Below, in pieces: positions 11,472-23,750 of a DNA stretch of 64,000 nucleotides. The stretch spans positions 744,001 through 808,000 of the forward strand of contig JAGTWJ010000003.1 in the NCBI GenBank assembly GCA_020064725.1, read 5' to 3'. The DNA comes from Drechslerella dactyloides (taxonomy: Eukaryota; Ascomycota; Orbiliomycetes; Orbiliales; Orbiliaceae). The stretch's first letter is position 1; each line of letters opens with the position of its first letter. A program made the translations under genes and the position numbers. The notes under the pieces are model-generated. The model made no database searches. It saw nothing but the letters and a program-made list of their open reading frames with translations, and was not told where the DNA came from.

Positions 11472-12566
11472 ATGAACGCACCGGACCGGTATGTATTGTC
11501 CCTCGGTTGGATCTCGCTTTGCGGCATGCGGTTTCCCAAGGTTTGCGGCAGGCAATCAGACAACCAGCTCAGTTCGACAAAGTGGACCACATATGGGAAC
11601 TATGCTGCTCTACCACTGCAAAGCAGTAGAATTGATTATGAGCTAGCTAGCTAGATGTTAGTGATAGCATGGCCTGGGGGCGATGGGGGGTTTGGGTGGG
11701 TAGGTGGGCGCTGGTGATGGAGGACTGTTGCAGAGAAACGGAGGGCTTGTGATGTCTGCCGTCCTGTAGACGGCTTCACCAAACCTCCCTCCCCTCTTCT
11801 GCTACGCACAATCCCACACATCACCATCACCTCCACCACAACCCCGCCGACGCCATGTCCGCAGCACAACAACCCAGAGTCCAAGACTGGTACGAAGACG
11901 TGGAAGATGATACAGCTCGTCTCGCCTCATATTCGAATAGACCACCAAATATGTCGGGCAGTTCTTATCCACTGGTTGCTGAGGAGGCCATCGCTCGAAA
12001 TCAACAAAATTCATGCTCGACCATTTGCCGTGAACCTTGGAGAAACCGCAGTCATGGCTTCACTGAGGCTGCTAACTTGGGCAATCCTGAAAGTTTCGAA
12101 TTGTTTATTATGCAAGATGGGGAGGAGAAGTAAGTTGCTACCCTGTCTCATCACCTTCATGACGACAAGATGCTAACGGACGTAATGCAGGGTCTCCGCA
12201 GTCGACGAGACCAGTACGTTCACATGTAACTCACCGTTTAGTGCTGACCTTACCGACTGACTGGTGATCATAGGGGTCCCAAACTGTGTCGTCTTCACCT
12301 TTATCAAGGAAGACCACACTCTCGGCAATCTCCTGCGTGCCCAATTGCTCAAGGACCCCAAGGTCATCTTCGCAGGCTACAAGGTCCCCCATCCACTTTT
12401 CCCGAACTTTGAGCTCCGTGTCCAGACTACGGATGAGACCAATCCGCGTGCTGCCCTGATCAAGGCCTCGCAGGACCTCATCAAGGACCTTACTATCTTC
12501 CGCAACAACTTCACTCGCGAGTGGGAGTTGAAGAAGATGATCGAGCCTCAGAAGGAGGGTATCTAA
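11472..12566 (+). CDS. RPB11: RNA polymerase II subunit RPB11
   Basis: Four exons: 11472-11488, 12094-12129, 12191-12213 and 12274-12566; 122 residues. Rpb11 pairs with Rpb3 to form the alpha-like assembly platform of Pol II. The 17-bp first exon encodes MNAPDR, the usual Rpb11 start. It joins in phase to FELFIMQDGEEK, V..VDETRVPN and then the core FTFIKEDHTLGNLLRAQLL and YKVPHPLFPNFELRVQTT. All junctions use good sites (GTATGT, GTAAGT and GTACGT donors), and the long intron has CTAAC 20 bp before its AAAG acceptor. Intron 1 is about 605 bp, far longer than others here. It contains a pyrimidine-rich leader-like sequence and a second in-frame ATG at 11855. Length matches the family. Confidence 0.93.
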
Positions 12567-13626
12567 ATCTTTAGCTTTTTCTGGATGGATTGGATGATAC
12601 TGTTGGATGCCATGCTTCGCCTTGCACGATTGAACGATACATGTTCTTTTACTATAGTTTCCCGATTTCCTTATCAGCCCTGCCTACATGCATCATGGCG
12701 CCAGGCGTTTAAGGGATACTAATTTCTTTTTTTGTTATGCTCCTCCTATTGGGATTCTCTTTGTCCATACATGGGATCATAGACAATACAAATACAGTTA
12801 AATTCACTCTTCATTCCTCCGCCCTTCCGTCGCATCTAGCTAGTTTAGTCTAGCTAGTCGACCGGGGCTGCGCCGATAGATTGCTATCTCAGATATAAGT
12901 TCGTAAGTGGTCGATGTCGACAATTTGTATACAAGGTAGTACAATATGTACAGGTAAGTTCGGGATGTGTACATTTGAAGGAGGAGCGATATATCCCCAC
13001 GTACACACGGTTTGCACCGTGACCTCCGCGTGCTTCTAACAGCTTCCCCCGGTATATTCCAACCCCCGCTAATGTCGGTGTGTACCGATCAGTGCAGTTC
13101 GTCTCGCTGATAGACGCAGTAAGCCTCACCAGCGGCAATGCAAAGTCGTAAGCATAGTGATCAAAGTCGCAAAAAGCAGCGTGTGAGCAGAGAACCAAAG
13201 GGACAATATAATCATTGCGGCGGTGTAGATGAAGACCAAGTGATGCAAGCTTCCCTAGATGAGCAAAATATTCACGAAAACAGCGTAAAGTGTATTGGGA
13301 TAAACGAAAAGTCTATAGTACAGTATAGTGGTTAGTAGAGCCTGTGGATTCCGTGACTTCGGCGAAGTGACGAGATCCTAATGCCGCCTGCTTGAGATAG
13401 ATTATGATACTTGTGCGATTAGCGCTCCACTTTGTGATCCAGGTCGAAGAACAGTAACCACGGGAAGCCAATCGTTGGGGAATATTTAGAGCTCTCGGTA
13501 GGATGCTGACGATGGCGCCATTGATCATGGCCAATTTTCGATGATCTGCTGACGTTTGTGTTTGAAATACACTCTCAATACCCTCCGGAAGCGATAGCGT
13601 CGATTCAGTTCTATAGTAGATCCATC
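12567..13626. other. Convergent 3' region between RPB11 and PAM17
   Basis: About 1.06 kb between two gene ends. It is AT-rich and contains CTAGCTAG-type short palindromes near 12835-12860. No gene is supported. Confidence 0.5.
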
Positions 13627-14366
13627 CTACAGGAACTTCTCTCGCTTTCTGTTGTATGCTCGCTGGTCCTTGAGCCACTGTCGGTACTGCGACAAAGAGC
13701 CGATCTTCTCGCCGTAGTAGTCCGGTACGGGATTTGAGAAGCTCTGGAAGGATGGGTCTACGCGGTTTTTGCGGATGTGAACGAAGAACTCCTTTTCTTT
13801 CTGTGAAAATAAACAATTGAGTTAGTTCAATTCTATGCGACGAGCCCGACAGACCACAGGTTGACGAGATGATATGCAATGGTGTCACATGCCCTCGTGA
13901 TCTCTGGCAGCCATCGCCGATTGGCGACCTTGAACGCCTGCGTCCCTACCACCGGCCCAATCAGCCACCCTGTCGCGCCGCACGCGATCAGCCCCAGTCC
14001 GAGCACCATCAGCGGGTCGAGCCCCCAGATCATCTTTGACGGATCGATCTCCTGTGTGCCCAGGATGTTGAGGCCGACAGCTGACGTGAACATTGAGCAG
14101 ACGATCGAGCCGGCGAGGTTGTACCGCCGCTTCTGCTTGCGCAATTTGAGGAAGGAGTTCCAGTCGAGAGTGCCGGGTGCTATTGTGGACGACCTTGGCG
14201 CCGACGCTGTAGGTGTTGTTGCAGCGGTAGCAAAATTGGATCGCCGGACGACATTCTGTAGAAGAGACTGCCGCGGTTGTGGGGCGTGTAGTAGCGGTCG
14301 TGCGCAGACGAAGGGCGAGAAGGTGGAGGCCGTTCGAAGGCCGACGCGGGCGAACGAGGCTGCCAT
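13627..14366 (-). CDS. PAM17: Presequence translocase-associated motor subunit Pam17
   Basis: Exons 14366-13893 and 13800-13627; 215 residues. Pam17 organises the TIM23 import motor at the mitochondrial inner membrane. The protein has a basic, Ser/Ala-rich presequence and the block LDWNSFLKLRKQKRRYNL. Two membrane segments follow (about residues 83-100 and 118-140, ending GWLIGPVVG), then NRRWLPEITR. The C-terminal exon encodes KEKEFFVHIRKNRVDPS, NPVPDYYGEKIGSLS and YRQWLKDQRAYNRKR, which is diagnostic. The intron (13801-13892) joins AGG to AAA in phase 0 only if a GC donor (GCATGT) is used. The nearby GT donor would create a stop at the junction. Confidence 0.94.
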
Positions 14367-14820
14367 TGCTGGCGATTGTATTGTTCGACCCTTTGACGCT
14401 CAGGCGACTCGCGGTGCAGAAAGGAACGATTGGCTGACCGAACTGAGCTGTTCGACGATGCTGCTTGAAGACTGGCCGTGGGAAGGATGAGTGAGTGGCG
14501 TTCGTGCGCTGCGGTGGATGCTGCGGTGGAGTCGCTGACGACACCAAGTGGGCTGGCTGGCTGGCGGGGTGTCGACAGGTTGCAGTGCCAAGACAAAATT
14601 TTCGAGTTTGAAAAAGTTGGCAGGTCGACGTCAAACAAAATATTGGCGCCCTCCATCCGCCAAAAGGCAATCCAAACCGCTCCTTCCAGCGCCTCCCCCA
14701 GCTATCTGCCATCGCCAACCTCCTGCCCGGCGCCTCCAACTACGATCCAGCCTTTACCGTGTCTACAGCGCCTTCCGGACAAGTTTCCCAGCCGATACCA
14801 AGCTTTACAAGCTCTCCAAC
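14367..14820. promoter_or_regulatory. Divergent promoter region, PAM17 / HCR1
   Basis: A 454-bp gap between two divergently read housekeeping genes. The reading frames that cross it on both strands do not match any family and are probably chance extensions. It should contain both promoters; I see no clear TATA box. Confidence 0.55.
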
Positions 14821-15865
14821 ATGGCTGCGTGGGGTATGTCGAACAGCCCCACTATGGGCACAGCTTTTGCGCATTCTTCAGTCTTTTGTTTTCCGGCCCT
14901 GCGACTGACAGGAGTATAATGTAGATGGTGAGGACAGCGATGGCTCTGCGCCAGCCATTGTCAAGAAGAGCAAGTTCGACGACGAAGAGGAGGAAACCGA
15001 GGTAGCATCCTCTTAGAATACAACGACTTCAGCCCTGCGATAAACTAACTCCTACCGCTACCCACAAAGATCGCAGACGCCTGGGATGCCGATGATTCCG
15101 ATGAAGAGCGAGAGAAGGCCAAGAAGAAGGCCGAAGCAGACGCTAAGAAAGCTGCCGAAGCTGCAGCGAACAAGAAGTCCAAGACTGAGAGGATAGCAGA
15201 GCACCAGGCCAAGAATGCGGCAGAACGAGAACGGCTCGCCCAGCTTCTGGAAGAAGCTGACGACCCCAGACTCGCGAAGGAGCTAGGCCGACAAGCAGAG
15301 CTTGAAGCGGACCTGGCGACCGCTGGCGACCTCCTCGGCGCCGTCGCCATCGGCTCGCAGAACACACGCCGGTCAGCCGGTGACCGCTCGCTATTACAAC
15401 ATACCACCGAAAGCGGCGAACACATCACACTCGACCTGGCCGATCTGCCTCTCTTCCAGCCCAAGCTCAAAGCCGAATTTGACGACATTAGAACCAAATT
15501 GGTCCCTCTATTCGCCAACATGTCAAAGAAGGGCCACTATCCGATCTTCCTGACGGAGTTCTTCCGCGAGACGGCGAAGAGCCTGTCAAGCGAGCAAATT
15601 AAAAAGATTGGTTCTGCCCTGACGACATTGTCGAACGAGCGGATGCGAGAAGAGAAGGCGGCGGATACGAAGGGCAAGAAGGTGTCCAAGGCGAAGACAA
15701 AGGCGACGGTAACACTAGGTGGTTCGGGAGCCGGGAAGAGCCATACTGCGGACACCACAAATTATGACAATGCAATTGATGAATAGTATGTATCCCCTTT
15801 CCAGCAATTATCCTTATAGAGTTGAAATCAACTGACTCTGAATCGCTAGTGATGATTTCATGTAA
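14821..15865 (+). CDS. HCR1: Translation initiation factor eIF3 subunit j (Hcr1)
   Basis: Four exons: 14821-14833, 14925-15001, 15070-15785 and 15850-15865; 273 residues. eIF3j binds the 40S decoding centre and promotes scanning, ribosome recycling and mRNA entry. It starts MAAWDGEDSDG, then the acidic KKSKFDDEEEETE and IADAWDADDSDEE. A long Lys/Ala/Glu coiled coil follows (about residues 45-100). The eIF3j core includes DLADLPLFQPK, FDDIRTKLVPLF and YPIFLTEFFRE. The tail NYDNAIDEYDDFM ends in the family's conserved acidic C-terminus and depends on the tiny last exon. Donors are GTATGT, GTAGCA and GTATGT; the second intron has CTAAC before CAAAG. Confidence 0.93.
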
Positions 15866-16406
15866 TCGAGAGCAATATCCGGTCCAGTTCACCACCATTT
15901 TTCTCAAGGTTTCATTCTTTGAGGATAGAAACTTATCATCACATATACCCCCTTCTTACCTCCTCATCAGCAATAGCTAGATACATCCCTAGCCTATACT
16001 GAACTGCATATATATACATCATCCTTCCTTCCTGATGTATTCGTAGCTTGTCATCATGGCACGTGCACACGGACAATCCACCTCTTGTGCATGCTCGGCC
16101 GCCCTGTACTTTTCAAGCTAGCCTCGAGACTCCTGATTACTAGACATCACTGGCATATTTTCCATCGCTTCGTTGTAAGCCAGCTATCGAAGCTCACCTA
16201 AAAGACGTATGAACCCGGTTCGATTCTCTGGACTGGATTTCGTTCTCACAAGTAGTGTAGATTGCTGGAATAGAACCGCTTATCAATAGATATCGAAATA
16301 TCCATTCAATGCGTTGTAAATTTGTGCGTTACAAGCTCTATGCAAGCTATTCACTACAGGAAGCCATCATCCAACGGGATATGCTCGGTATCCGGCCTGC
16401 GAACGG
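15866..16406. other. Convergent 3' region between HCR1 and BRN1
   Basis: About 540 bp between two stop codons. The 3' ends of both genes presumably lie here. No gene or repeat seen. Confidence 0.5.
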
Positions 16407-19141
16407 CTAATATTCGCCCCCAACCTCCGCATCTAGGTCCCTCACGATATATAGCTCCTTCAAAGTTCCGTCTCCAGCGATCTGAAGGCCCTTCTCATTC
16501 GCAAGATGCAGTAATGAGATGAAGCAATAGCTGGTGCTGATGTCGTTCATCGCCTGCTTGGGGTAGTGTGTCTTCAAACCATTCATAAGGGAAGTGAATG
16601 TCCTTGGCATGTCTGGTGGAGGTGGTGTCTTGGGCTCTGGTGGTGGTGGCAATTGGGCCTTACCCGGGGTCTGAGGGGGCTGTATATGCATCCAGTTATT
16701 AGTCTCGTTCACTTATTCCCAAGCTCCCAAGCGGAAGGTTAAGCAAGAGGGGTCTTACCAAGTCAATGCTCTCAAACTCCATGCCGCGCCACATCGTCTC
16801 CTTCAACTTCCTCACATCGACCTTCTTTGCGACACGCGCGTACTGCACGTATTCCGGCCTAACGCGTCGGTTGCTCATAACGAGCTGCGCGCCGTATCCC
16901 ATTTCTAACTTCTTTTCGTCGGGCCGTGGGAGGACTGGGTTGCCGTTTTCGTCGACAGTCGGCGCTCCACCTTCACCATCTGGGGAGAACATTTCGCGGG
17001 CGTCCGCAAATTCCCCATCGTCGTCATCCATGCCACCGAGAGGCTCGTCATGGAAGAAGTTTGCATCGTAATCACCTTGTTCGCGTTCCGGAGCTAGGGT
17101 TCGGTTAGCATGAATATCGCGGGGTGTGATATAATACGAAGACCTACTAGAGGTGACTGCAATCTCATTCTGCGCCCAGAATTGTTCGTCCATTACCATC
17201 TCGTCAGGGTTACCCCCTTCAGCGCCGCGAGCCTGCATCTGGCCCTTAACCGTCTTCTTGCTACGAAGCATCGCTTTGGGCTTCAGGAACAGGCGTAGCA
17301 GCTGCCGAGAGTTGAAGTGCTTGTCATCTGGGAGTAGATTTCTCGTCTTGCTACGTAATTGCGTCTTGGGGAGGTTTATGCTAGCGTTAGAGGTGGCGAA
17401 TAGGATGCTGGAGTCATCGAGATTCTCATCGGGCGTGACAAAGTCGATTATGAACGGTGTCTTCTCCTTGCGGGCTCGAGGAGCCGTCTCTCGCATGTTA
17501 CCCTCTGTGGGATATAGTTTAGTATGCTGCGAAGTATACGTGGGTCGGAGGGAGGCTTACCCTTGATACGTCTGATTCGCCAGTGCTCAGGGCCAGCCCA
17601 ATTCTTCTTGAGAGCTTCGTCAAAGTAGGCCAAAATATCTTCCTGCTCGTTCTCGCGACCAGCACCGAGCTTAACGATGTAGTCGTTATCGTTGACGTTG
17701 AATTCACCATCTCCATCCATATCAACATCGCGCATAGGACCATTTCCCTTCCCTGGAGTCATCAACATGCCGGCCATATTTTCGGTTGCCCAGGCTTCAC
17801 CGCCTTGACCGTATAATGCGGTGGCATCCGCACCACCAGGAACACCGATATCGAAGCCGCCGCCGCCAAAGTCGTCGTCGTCCTCGAACCCACCGTCTCC
17901 AAAGTCATTGTTCTCAATAGCAGCCATTTCTTCCTCCTCTTTCTCCGTCAGCGCCTTCAGAAATGGAATGTCAAGAGAACCGGCCGGGTCCCCAAGAGCA
18001 AAGTTCTTGAGCGAGGGACAAACATCGAGCTCGTCAAGGAGGTCAAGATTAGGAAAGAATTGGGAGGCAAGAGCATTGAGGTCAATGGGTGTCTCGTCGG
18101 ACGGTTGCTTCTTTGGCTTCTCGACGGTGGAATTCGCCTCGGTGACAGTCAAGTTGGCGGTTTCATCTCCCTCAGTAACCGTGTGCTCGGCGTCGTCTTC
18201 TTCATCACCCTCTTCGACGTTGACCATTTCTGCTGCCTCAGCGGTAATCGTCGAGTCCTTCACATCATCGCTAGAGTCGAAGACGATACGGCCATGGTCA
18301 TCAATAGAGAGGACATTCAACAATAGGCCTTTCGCGCCACCTTCGTCAAAATCCGCCGCTGCCTTTTTGAACAGCGGGTCGACGGCAAACTCGAGATCGA
18401 ATTTCTTGAGTTGCAACTGCGACCAGTCTTTTGCGAGGGTCACTTCTGACCTAGTTGCTCTCTTCCTAGCTTTCTTCTGAGTACCTTCTTCATCGTCGTC
18501 GTCCCCTTCCCCATCCTGTCCCTGCACGCCGTCTTCTCTGTCGTCCTTCTTCTTTCCAGAGTTATCAGCCAGGCCACTTAATAGCTTTCCGGTTTCAGTA
18601 GCGACAGAGTCGACCCTTGAAGTGTAAATCTTGACGCAGCCGTCGAGAGTACACGATGCCTTCTGGAAATTGATACTGTTTCCTTCCTTGAGCAATGACA
18701 TGTCATGGAAATAGTCGATCAATGCGAAGTTCCAGCTGTTTGTTGCATTGATTTTCTGGATATCAAAGCTTAGCAGCTGGTACGTTACGGCTTGCGATAG
18801 GTGGGCGGTATGCATACATTATCGGTGGCCATCTTCATCCATTCTTCGAAATTTGCCAGAATTGGCACCTTCTTGACGGGTGTCTGCGCACCGACGACAT
18901 TGACACCAGCTCGACCAGGTGTGCCCACGCTTGGCGAGCCGGTCTCCCCACCTGCTACAGAGCCTTTTCGAGGAGTAGCAGCAGCTATGATCTTGTTCAA
19001 CTGGGCCTCTTGAAGAGTTTGTCGCTTGGCCTTGCGACGGGCCTTCTCGGAACTGTCATCGTTGAGAGGGATCGTGATTGTAGTCCCTGGAGCCGCTTGC
19101 GTCGGCGTGGACTGGTTGGGTCGGGATGCCTTTCGCGGCAT
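16407..19141 (-). CDS. BRN1: Condensin complex subunit 2 (Brn1 / CAP-H, barren)
   Basis: Four exons: 19141-18818, 18755-17561, 17504-16759 and 16679-16407; 845 residues, normal for the family. CAP-H is the kleisin that bridges the SMC2-SMC4 heads and recruits the HEAT subunits. Diagnostic segments are FEEWMKMATDNKINATNSWNF, which needs the first splice, then NSINFQKASCTLDGCVKIYTSRVDSV. GRENEQEDILAYFDEALKKNWAGPEHW and RARKEKTPFIIDF also fit. The C-terminal winged-helix part has MPRTFTSLMNGLKTHYPKQAM and STSYCFISLLHLANEKGL. Two acidic, low-complexity stretches separate the conserved parts. The third exon starts at AGGGTAACATG because the alternative AG two bases on gives a stop. Confidence 0.95.
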
Positions 19142-19981
19142 GGCGAGGGGTTCTTAGATTACTATGGCGATGTGGGATGTCGCGTATCGCCACGTGTAGG
19201 CTGCAGAGATCAAGCAGGGAGCGCCCTGAGGGAATGGTATGGATTGATATTGAATGATATCGATGCTCTCGATGCTAGTGTCGGTGCTCCGCCATTGGCG
19301 CCTGCTTTGTTTACGCTGTGCAGCGTGTCGTTCGTCGTCGAGCGTGCGGGAACAACACATCAACACATCCCCCACAACACTCTGTGTTTGTCCCGCTTAC
19401 GATAGAAGTGTGGCGTCGTCTTGGCGCAACGTGGCGTTAAGTGGCGGTGCGGGGCTGGAGGGGATGACGAAAGAATGGCCGTTAGACGGCCAATCACATA
19501 GGGTCAAACCTTCATCACAAAGTGCGACTGGCAACGGGATTTGAGGCGCTTTCTTTCGCCTTCAAGGCAAACTACATCGAATCCTTCTTTGTCGATAACG
19601 TCGACTGCGCCTGACCCTGCAGCTACCCCCGGATCTTATCGGTGGACCCTTCCATGGCATGGCGACCCTCATTGACCGCTTTTGACCCGACACCTTCCTT
19701 CCTGGCGTGAGACCTCGACCGCTTACGTGCAAACAGCGCTGCGACGGGCCGACAACTAGACTGCCTAGATAGCTAGGCTGCTCGTAACGTTGTATCCGCG
19801 GAGGACACCTTACGGACTCGAATTCCCATATATCATGAGCGCCGTTCTCCCGCTGGACACGTTATACCTCCGATGATACTGCGGCGGACTACACTCATTC
19901 GCTTTTCGCACGCGACCGGCCTCGTTCCACCCTAGAGACGACTCGGCTTCAACCTGCACCGTACCGCCCTTACCGCCTAGG
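19142..19981. promoter_or_regulatory. Divergent promoter region, BRN1 / exchanger gene
   Basis: An 840-bp gap between divergent starts. Contains C/T-rich leader-like sequence before 19982. Short frames only. Confidence 0.5.
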
Positions 19982-22900
19982 ATGCATCTGCAAAACCTGT
20001 GTCGCATAGCACAGCGCCTGCTGCTGCTAGCCGTAGTGCTGGCAGTGGCAGGTCCGTTGGGCGCTGATGCTGGTTCTGCCGCTTCCCCGAACGACGGATC
20101 GTTATCTGCTGCGCTCGGCCGCCGAACACCAACACCACCAACGTTCATAGCCCTGGTCAAGAGAGTCTTCTTGCCGCCTGAAAAGAAGTTGAGCAAGAGA
20201 GATTTACCGGTAAGACCTAAATTCTGCTTGAGCATAGTTGTACGACCGGGGTTCTGACGTCTCGCCATCTCGATATAGTGTCGCAAAATTCACAAACCAA
20301 AATACGTCGATAAGTGCGCCTTCGTTCACGAAAACTGCGAGGATGAGGAGGTCGGCTTCTTCGATTATCTTGCATTCTACTATTGCAAGTTCGGCGGTCC
20401 GCGTTCGGCGCTCAAAGCAATACCGATGTTCGTAATGATTGGGTGGATGGCCGTCCTATTCACAACAATCGGGATTGCAGCTAGCGACTTCTTCTGCGTA
20501 AACCTATCCACGATCTCGACCATTCTCGGGATGTCGCAAAGCTTGGCGGGAGTCACCTTCCTTGCCTTTGGCAACGGGTCGCCGGATGTGTTTAGCACTT
20601 TCGCAGCGATGAAGATAAACTCGGGTTCACTGGCCGTCGGCGAGCTTGTTGGCGCTGCATCGTTCATCACCGCAGTTGTGGCAGGGTCGATGGCAATTGT
20701 GCGGCCGTTTACCGTCGCTAAGAAGTCATTCGTTCGCGATGTCGTGTTCTTTATGATTTCAATCGCTTTCGGAATCTACTTTCTCGCCGATGGCAAGATT
20801 GAGACATGGGAATGCGTCGTGATGGTTGGATTATACTTGTCGTACGTGGTGTTTGTGGTGGGCTGGCATTGGTTTGCTAAGCGACAAAAGAGGAAGAGGA
20901 TTATTGAAATTCGCACCCGAGCTCACTATACGGATATAGCTGAGGAAGAAGAACTCGAAGAAGAGGAAGATTCCGCAGTTACTACACAACGAACCCCTAT
21001 CCTAACTTTAAACACCGACTTCGGCGCTCTTGAGCGCAATGACGAGATTGATGGCCCTGAAGATGGAGAATCTGAAGAGGAACGTCAAGAGAGGGAAGAG
21101 TTTGCGGAACTCAACAGTAACATGCGTCTGGGAAGACCAGCTATCGCTCGGCACGTTACGCCTGTAACGCCCATTCGCCCGTCTTTGATTGGTGCCCTCG
21201 AGGTAAAGCCCATCTTGTGGTCCGTTGAGTGACATATAGTCCGTACTGACCTATCTTTCAGTTCCGCTCCGTTCTCCAATCGCTTAATCAGGACAAAAAC
21301 CTCCATGGCCGGCCGATCTATCTCCGAAGCTATTCAGACGAATCACTGATACCTCAAGATGGTATCGAGCCTGTTATCCCTCGTGCCCGCCACCATCGAC
21401 ATCACTCCACCATTGACTCAAGTGATCTGCGTGCCAGAGAACTACTACAGCAGCCTCGCCATCTTGCGCCTCCTACTGTAGCTGGTCGGGCAAGGGCTGT
21501 TTCGGTCAATGATGCAGCAGATATATCGAATGGATCTGACTACTTCAGTCGCCAGAGCACATCACGGACAAGCAGCGGGTCCGCCTCGCCATCGGCCACG
21601 CCCGAAAACGCGGCGGACGCCCCACCCTTGATTGCATTGGACAATGGAACTCCAGCTGCAGCTCCTGACCTTGATGACTACAGTCTGCAGGTACCATCGT
21701 CGCAGTACTTGGCTCCACCACAACATAAGTTGACTTTACCTCCCGGCGACCCGCTATCGCCAGCATCTGGGAGCCCCGTATTATTATCGAGTCGAGCGAG
21801 TAGCAGAGATGGCAGTCCACCCCGCTACTTGGAGTCCCCGCGGCCAATGTCTACGAACGGAGGAAACGGCGACATCCCAATCATTAATCTCCCGCCTTCT
21901 GCGACAGCTACAGAAGAGTCCGACTTCGTCATGCTACCGGTGCGGTATCCGCGAGTATTTAGGTACTGGCCGTACGCAATTTTACCTCCACCTGACGCCT
22001 TCTTCTCCATCCTTTTCCCTACGTTATACACCTTCAATGAGAAAAACCTGTGGGGAAAGTTCCTTGCAATTTTTTCGGCACCGTCGATATTCCTGCTCAC
22101 TATCACGCTACCGGTGGTGGACGTTCCCGAGCCGCCGAAGTCCCGCGCACCATCGAGGAAACCTTCGGGCGGAAGCATCCTTCCCAGCCCTGCTAGCGCT
22201 GCGCCGACGGAATCCGTAGTGGACTTTCAACCTCTATGGATGAAAGAAGATGACGAGCCGAGGGAATGGAACAGGTGGTTATTTGCAGTACAATGTATAA
22301 CCGCACCGATCTTCATCGTACTGGCAGTCTGTGCAGGTATGTTTCCTATTCTTGCACGATCTTTGATTTTTCAAGCTAACAAAAAATTGTAGGCCAAATG
22401 CCGCTGCTATTTCCGATTTTATACGCTCTTCTCGCCGGATTAGTAGCGCTGCTATCGCTGCTAGTCTTCACGCGCCCAGACAGGCCACCACAATATCGGT
22501 ATCTGCTCTGCTTTGTTGGATTTGTGGTTGCCATCTGCTGGATCTCTTCGATTGCGAATGAGGTTGTCGGGGTGCTCAAAGCACTGGGTGTCATCTTAGG
22601 CATTAGCGACGCTATCCTTGGCTTAACGATTTTCGCTGTCGTATGTATTCCTGTACTGATATTTGACCAGCATCCCGAAATGCGCTAACATTGTATAGGG
22701 CAACTCACTCGGCGATCTGGTTGCGGATGTTACAGTTGCGCGCCTAGGATTCCCCGTTATGGCATTGTCCGCATGCTTTGGCGGCCCCATGCTGAATATA
22801 CTTCTCGGAATTGGCATTTCAGGGATCTATATGACCGTACGGCCGATGTCAGACGCTTACTATGCGATAGAGGTGAGCAGCACGCTGATCATCAGTGCGG

Positions 22901-23067
22901 TGACACTGCTGGGAACGCTGTTGTTCCTGCTTATTGCCGTACCGCTCAGCGGCTGGCGGATGACGCGGAGTGTAGGGTGGAGTCTTGTGGGGATTTGGGC
23001 TGTGAGTACGGTTGTCAATGTTATTGTCGAGGTGACGGGAGTGGGTAAGCAGATGGATCAAAAGTAG
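19982..23067 (+). CDS. Sodium/calcium exchanger family membrane protein
   Basis: Five exons: 19982-20209, 20279-21202, 21262-22336, 22393-22640 and 22699-23067; 947 residues. CaCA-superfamily cation/Ca2+ antiporter of the fungal type (like the yeast protein Ecm27). It has an N-terminal signal/anchor (CRIAQRLLLLAVVLAVAGPL) and a Cys-containing luminal segment. The first alpha repeat is GVTFLAFGNGSPDVFSTF (about residues 167-184). A long acidic, Ser/Pro-rich cytosolic loop covers roughly residues 285-600. The second alpha repeat is GNSLGDLVADVTVARLGFP (from residue 826), with FGGPMLN after it. Both alpha repeats, the ion-binding core, are intact. Membrane location (plasma membrane, vacuole or ER) cannot be read from the sequence. 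Confidence 0.93.
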
Positions 23068-23750
23068 TAGGTACATATGTTCATCGTCGATTGTTGAGTG
23101 CTTCAGAGTTTTTGTTTATGCTGGAAGTTTCTGTTCATACGATATCCATTGTCCGTTGCATCGGTAATTTGCTTAATTTTGTCCGCACGTGTGCTGGAGT
23201 TTTTTGGTTGATCTAAGGGCACCTTGCATCTAATCTAAGCATGTCTACTGTTCTGTAGTTTGCAGAATGTGTACCAGTATCTTATGCGATCATTTTGTCG
23301 ATTCAATGTCATTAGTCGGACGTCTTTGTAGTACACTACATCTGGTTCGATAATCACATGTATTTAATACGTTACCTAGCATAGATACCCCGGATGCTTC
23401 TGCCCTATCCAAGCATACATCTCGATCAAATCCACGCTCCAGGCGCCCCGCTATATATATATATAACTAGACATAACCTCATATTCGGCAAGGACGTACA
23501 AACAAATATCAAGGATTCCCATTGCCCATATTATCCAAGCGCCTGTATCCATTAAGTCCTGCCAAATTCCAATACTCTCGAGTTACCCAGAACCCATAGT
23601 CGTCGATACGCCATAATATCCACCTCTTGAACACCAAAAATGAAGATCTGGAAATACAAAAGGATTTCGTACATGATGTGAACACGCACAGAACAGCCAC
23701 CTGCCTGTCCATCGGCTTAGGACAGGGACCACGTGTCTTTGCTATTAACG
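23068..23750. other. Convergent 3' region
   Basis: About 680 bp between the ends of the exchanger and F-box genes. AT-rich, with a short TATATA run near 23453. No gene seen. Confidence 0.5.

Noticed and set aside
13885..14739. 284-codon minus-strand frame overlapping PAM17
   Set aside because: A different frame from the Pam17 protein, low-complexity His/Thr/Arg composition, no start support; a shadow of PAM17 and its promoter.
16205..16240. tRNA B-box-like GGTTCGATTC
   Set aside because: No A box upstream and no acceptor stem; cannot fold as a tRNA.
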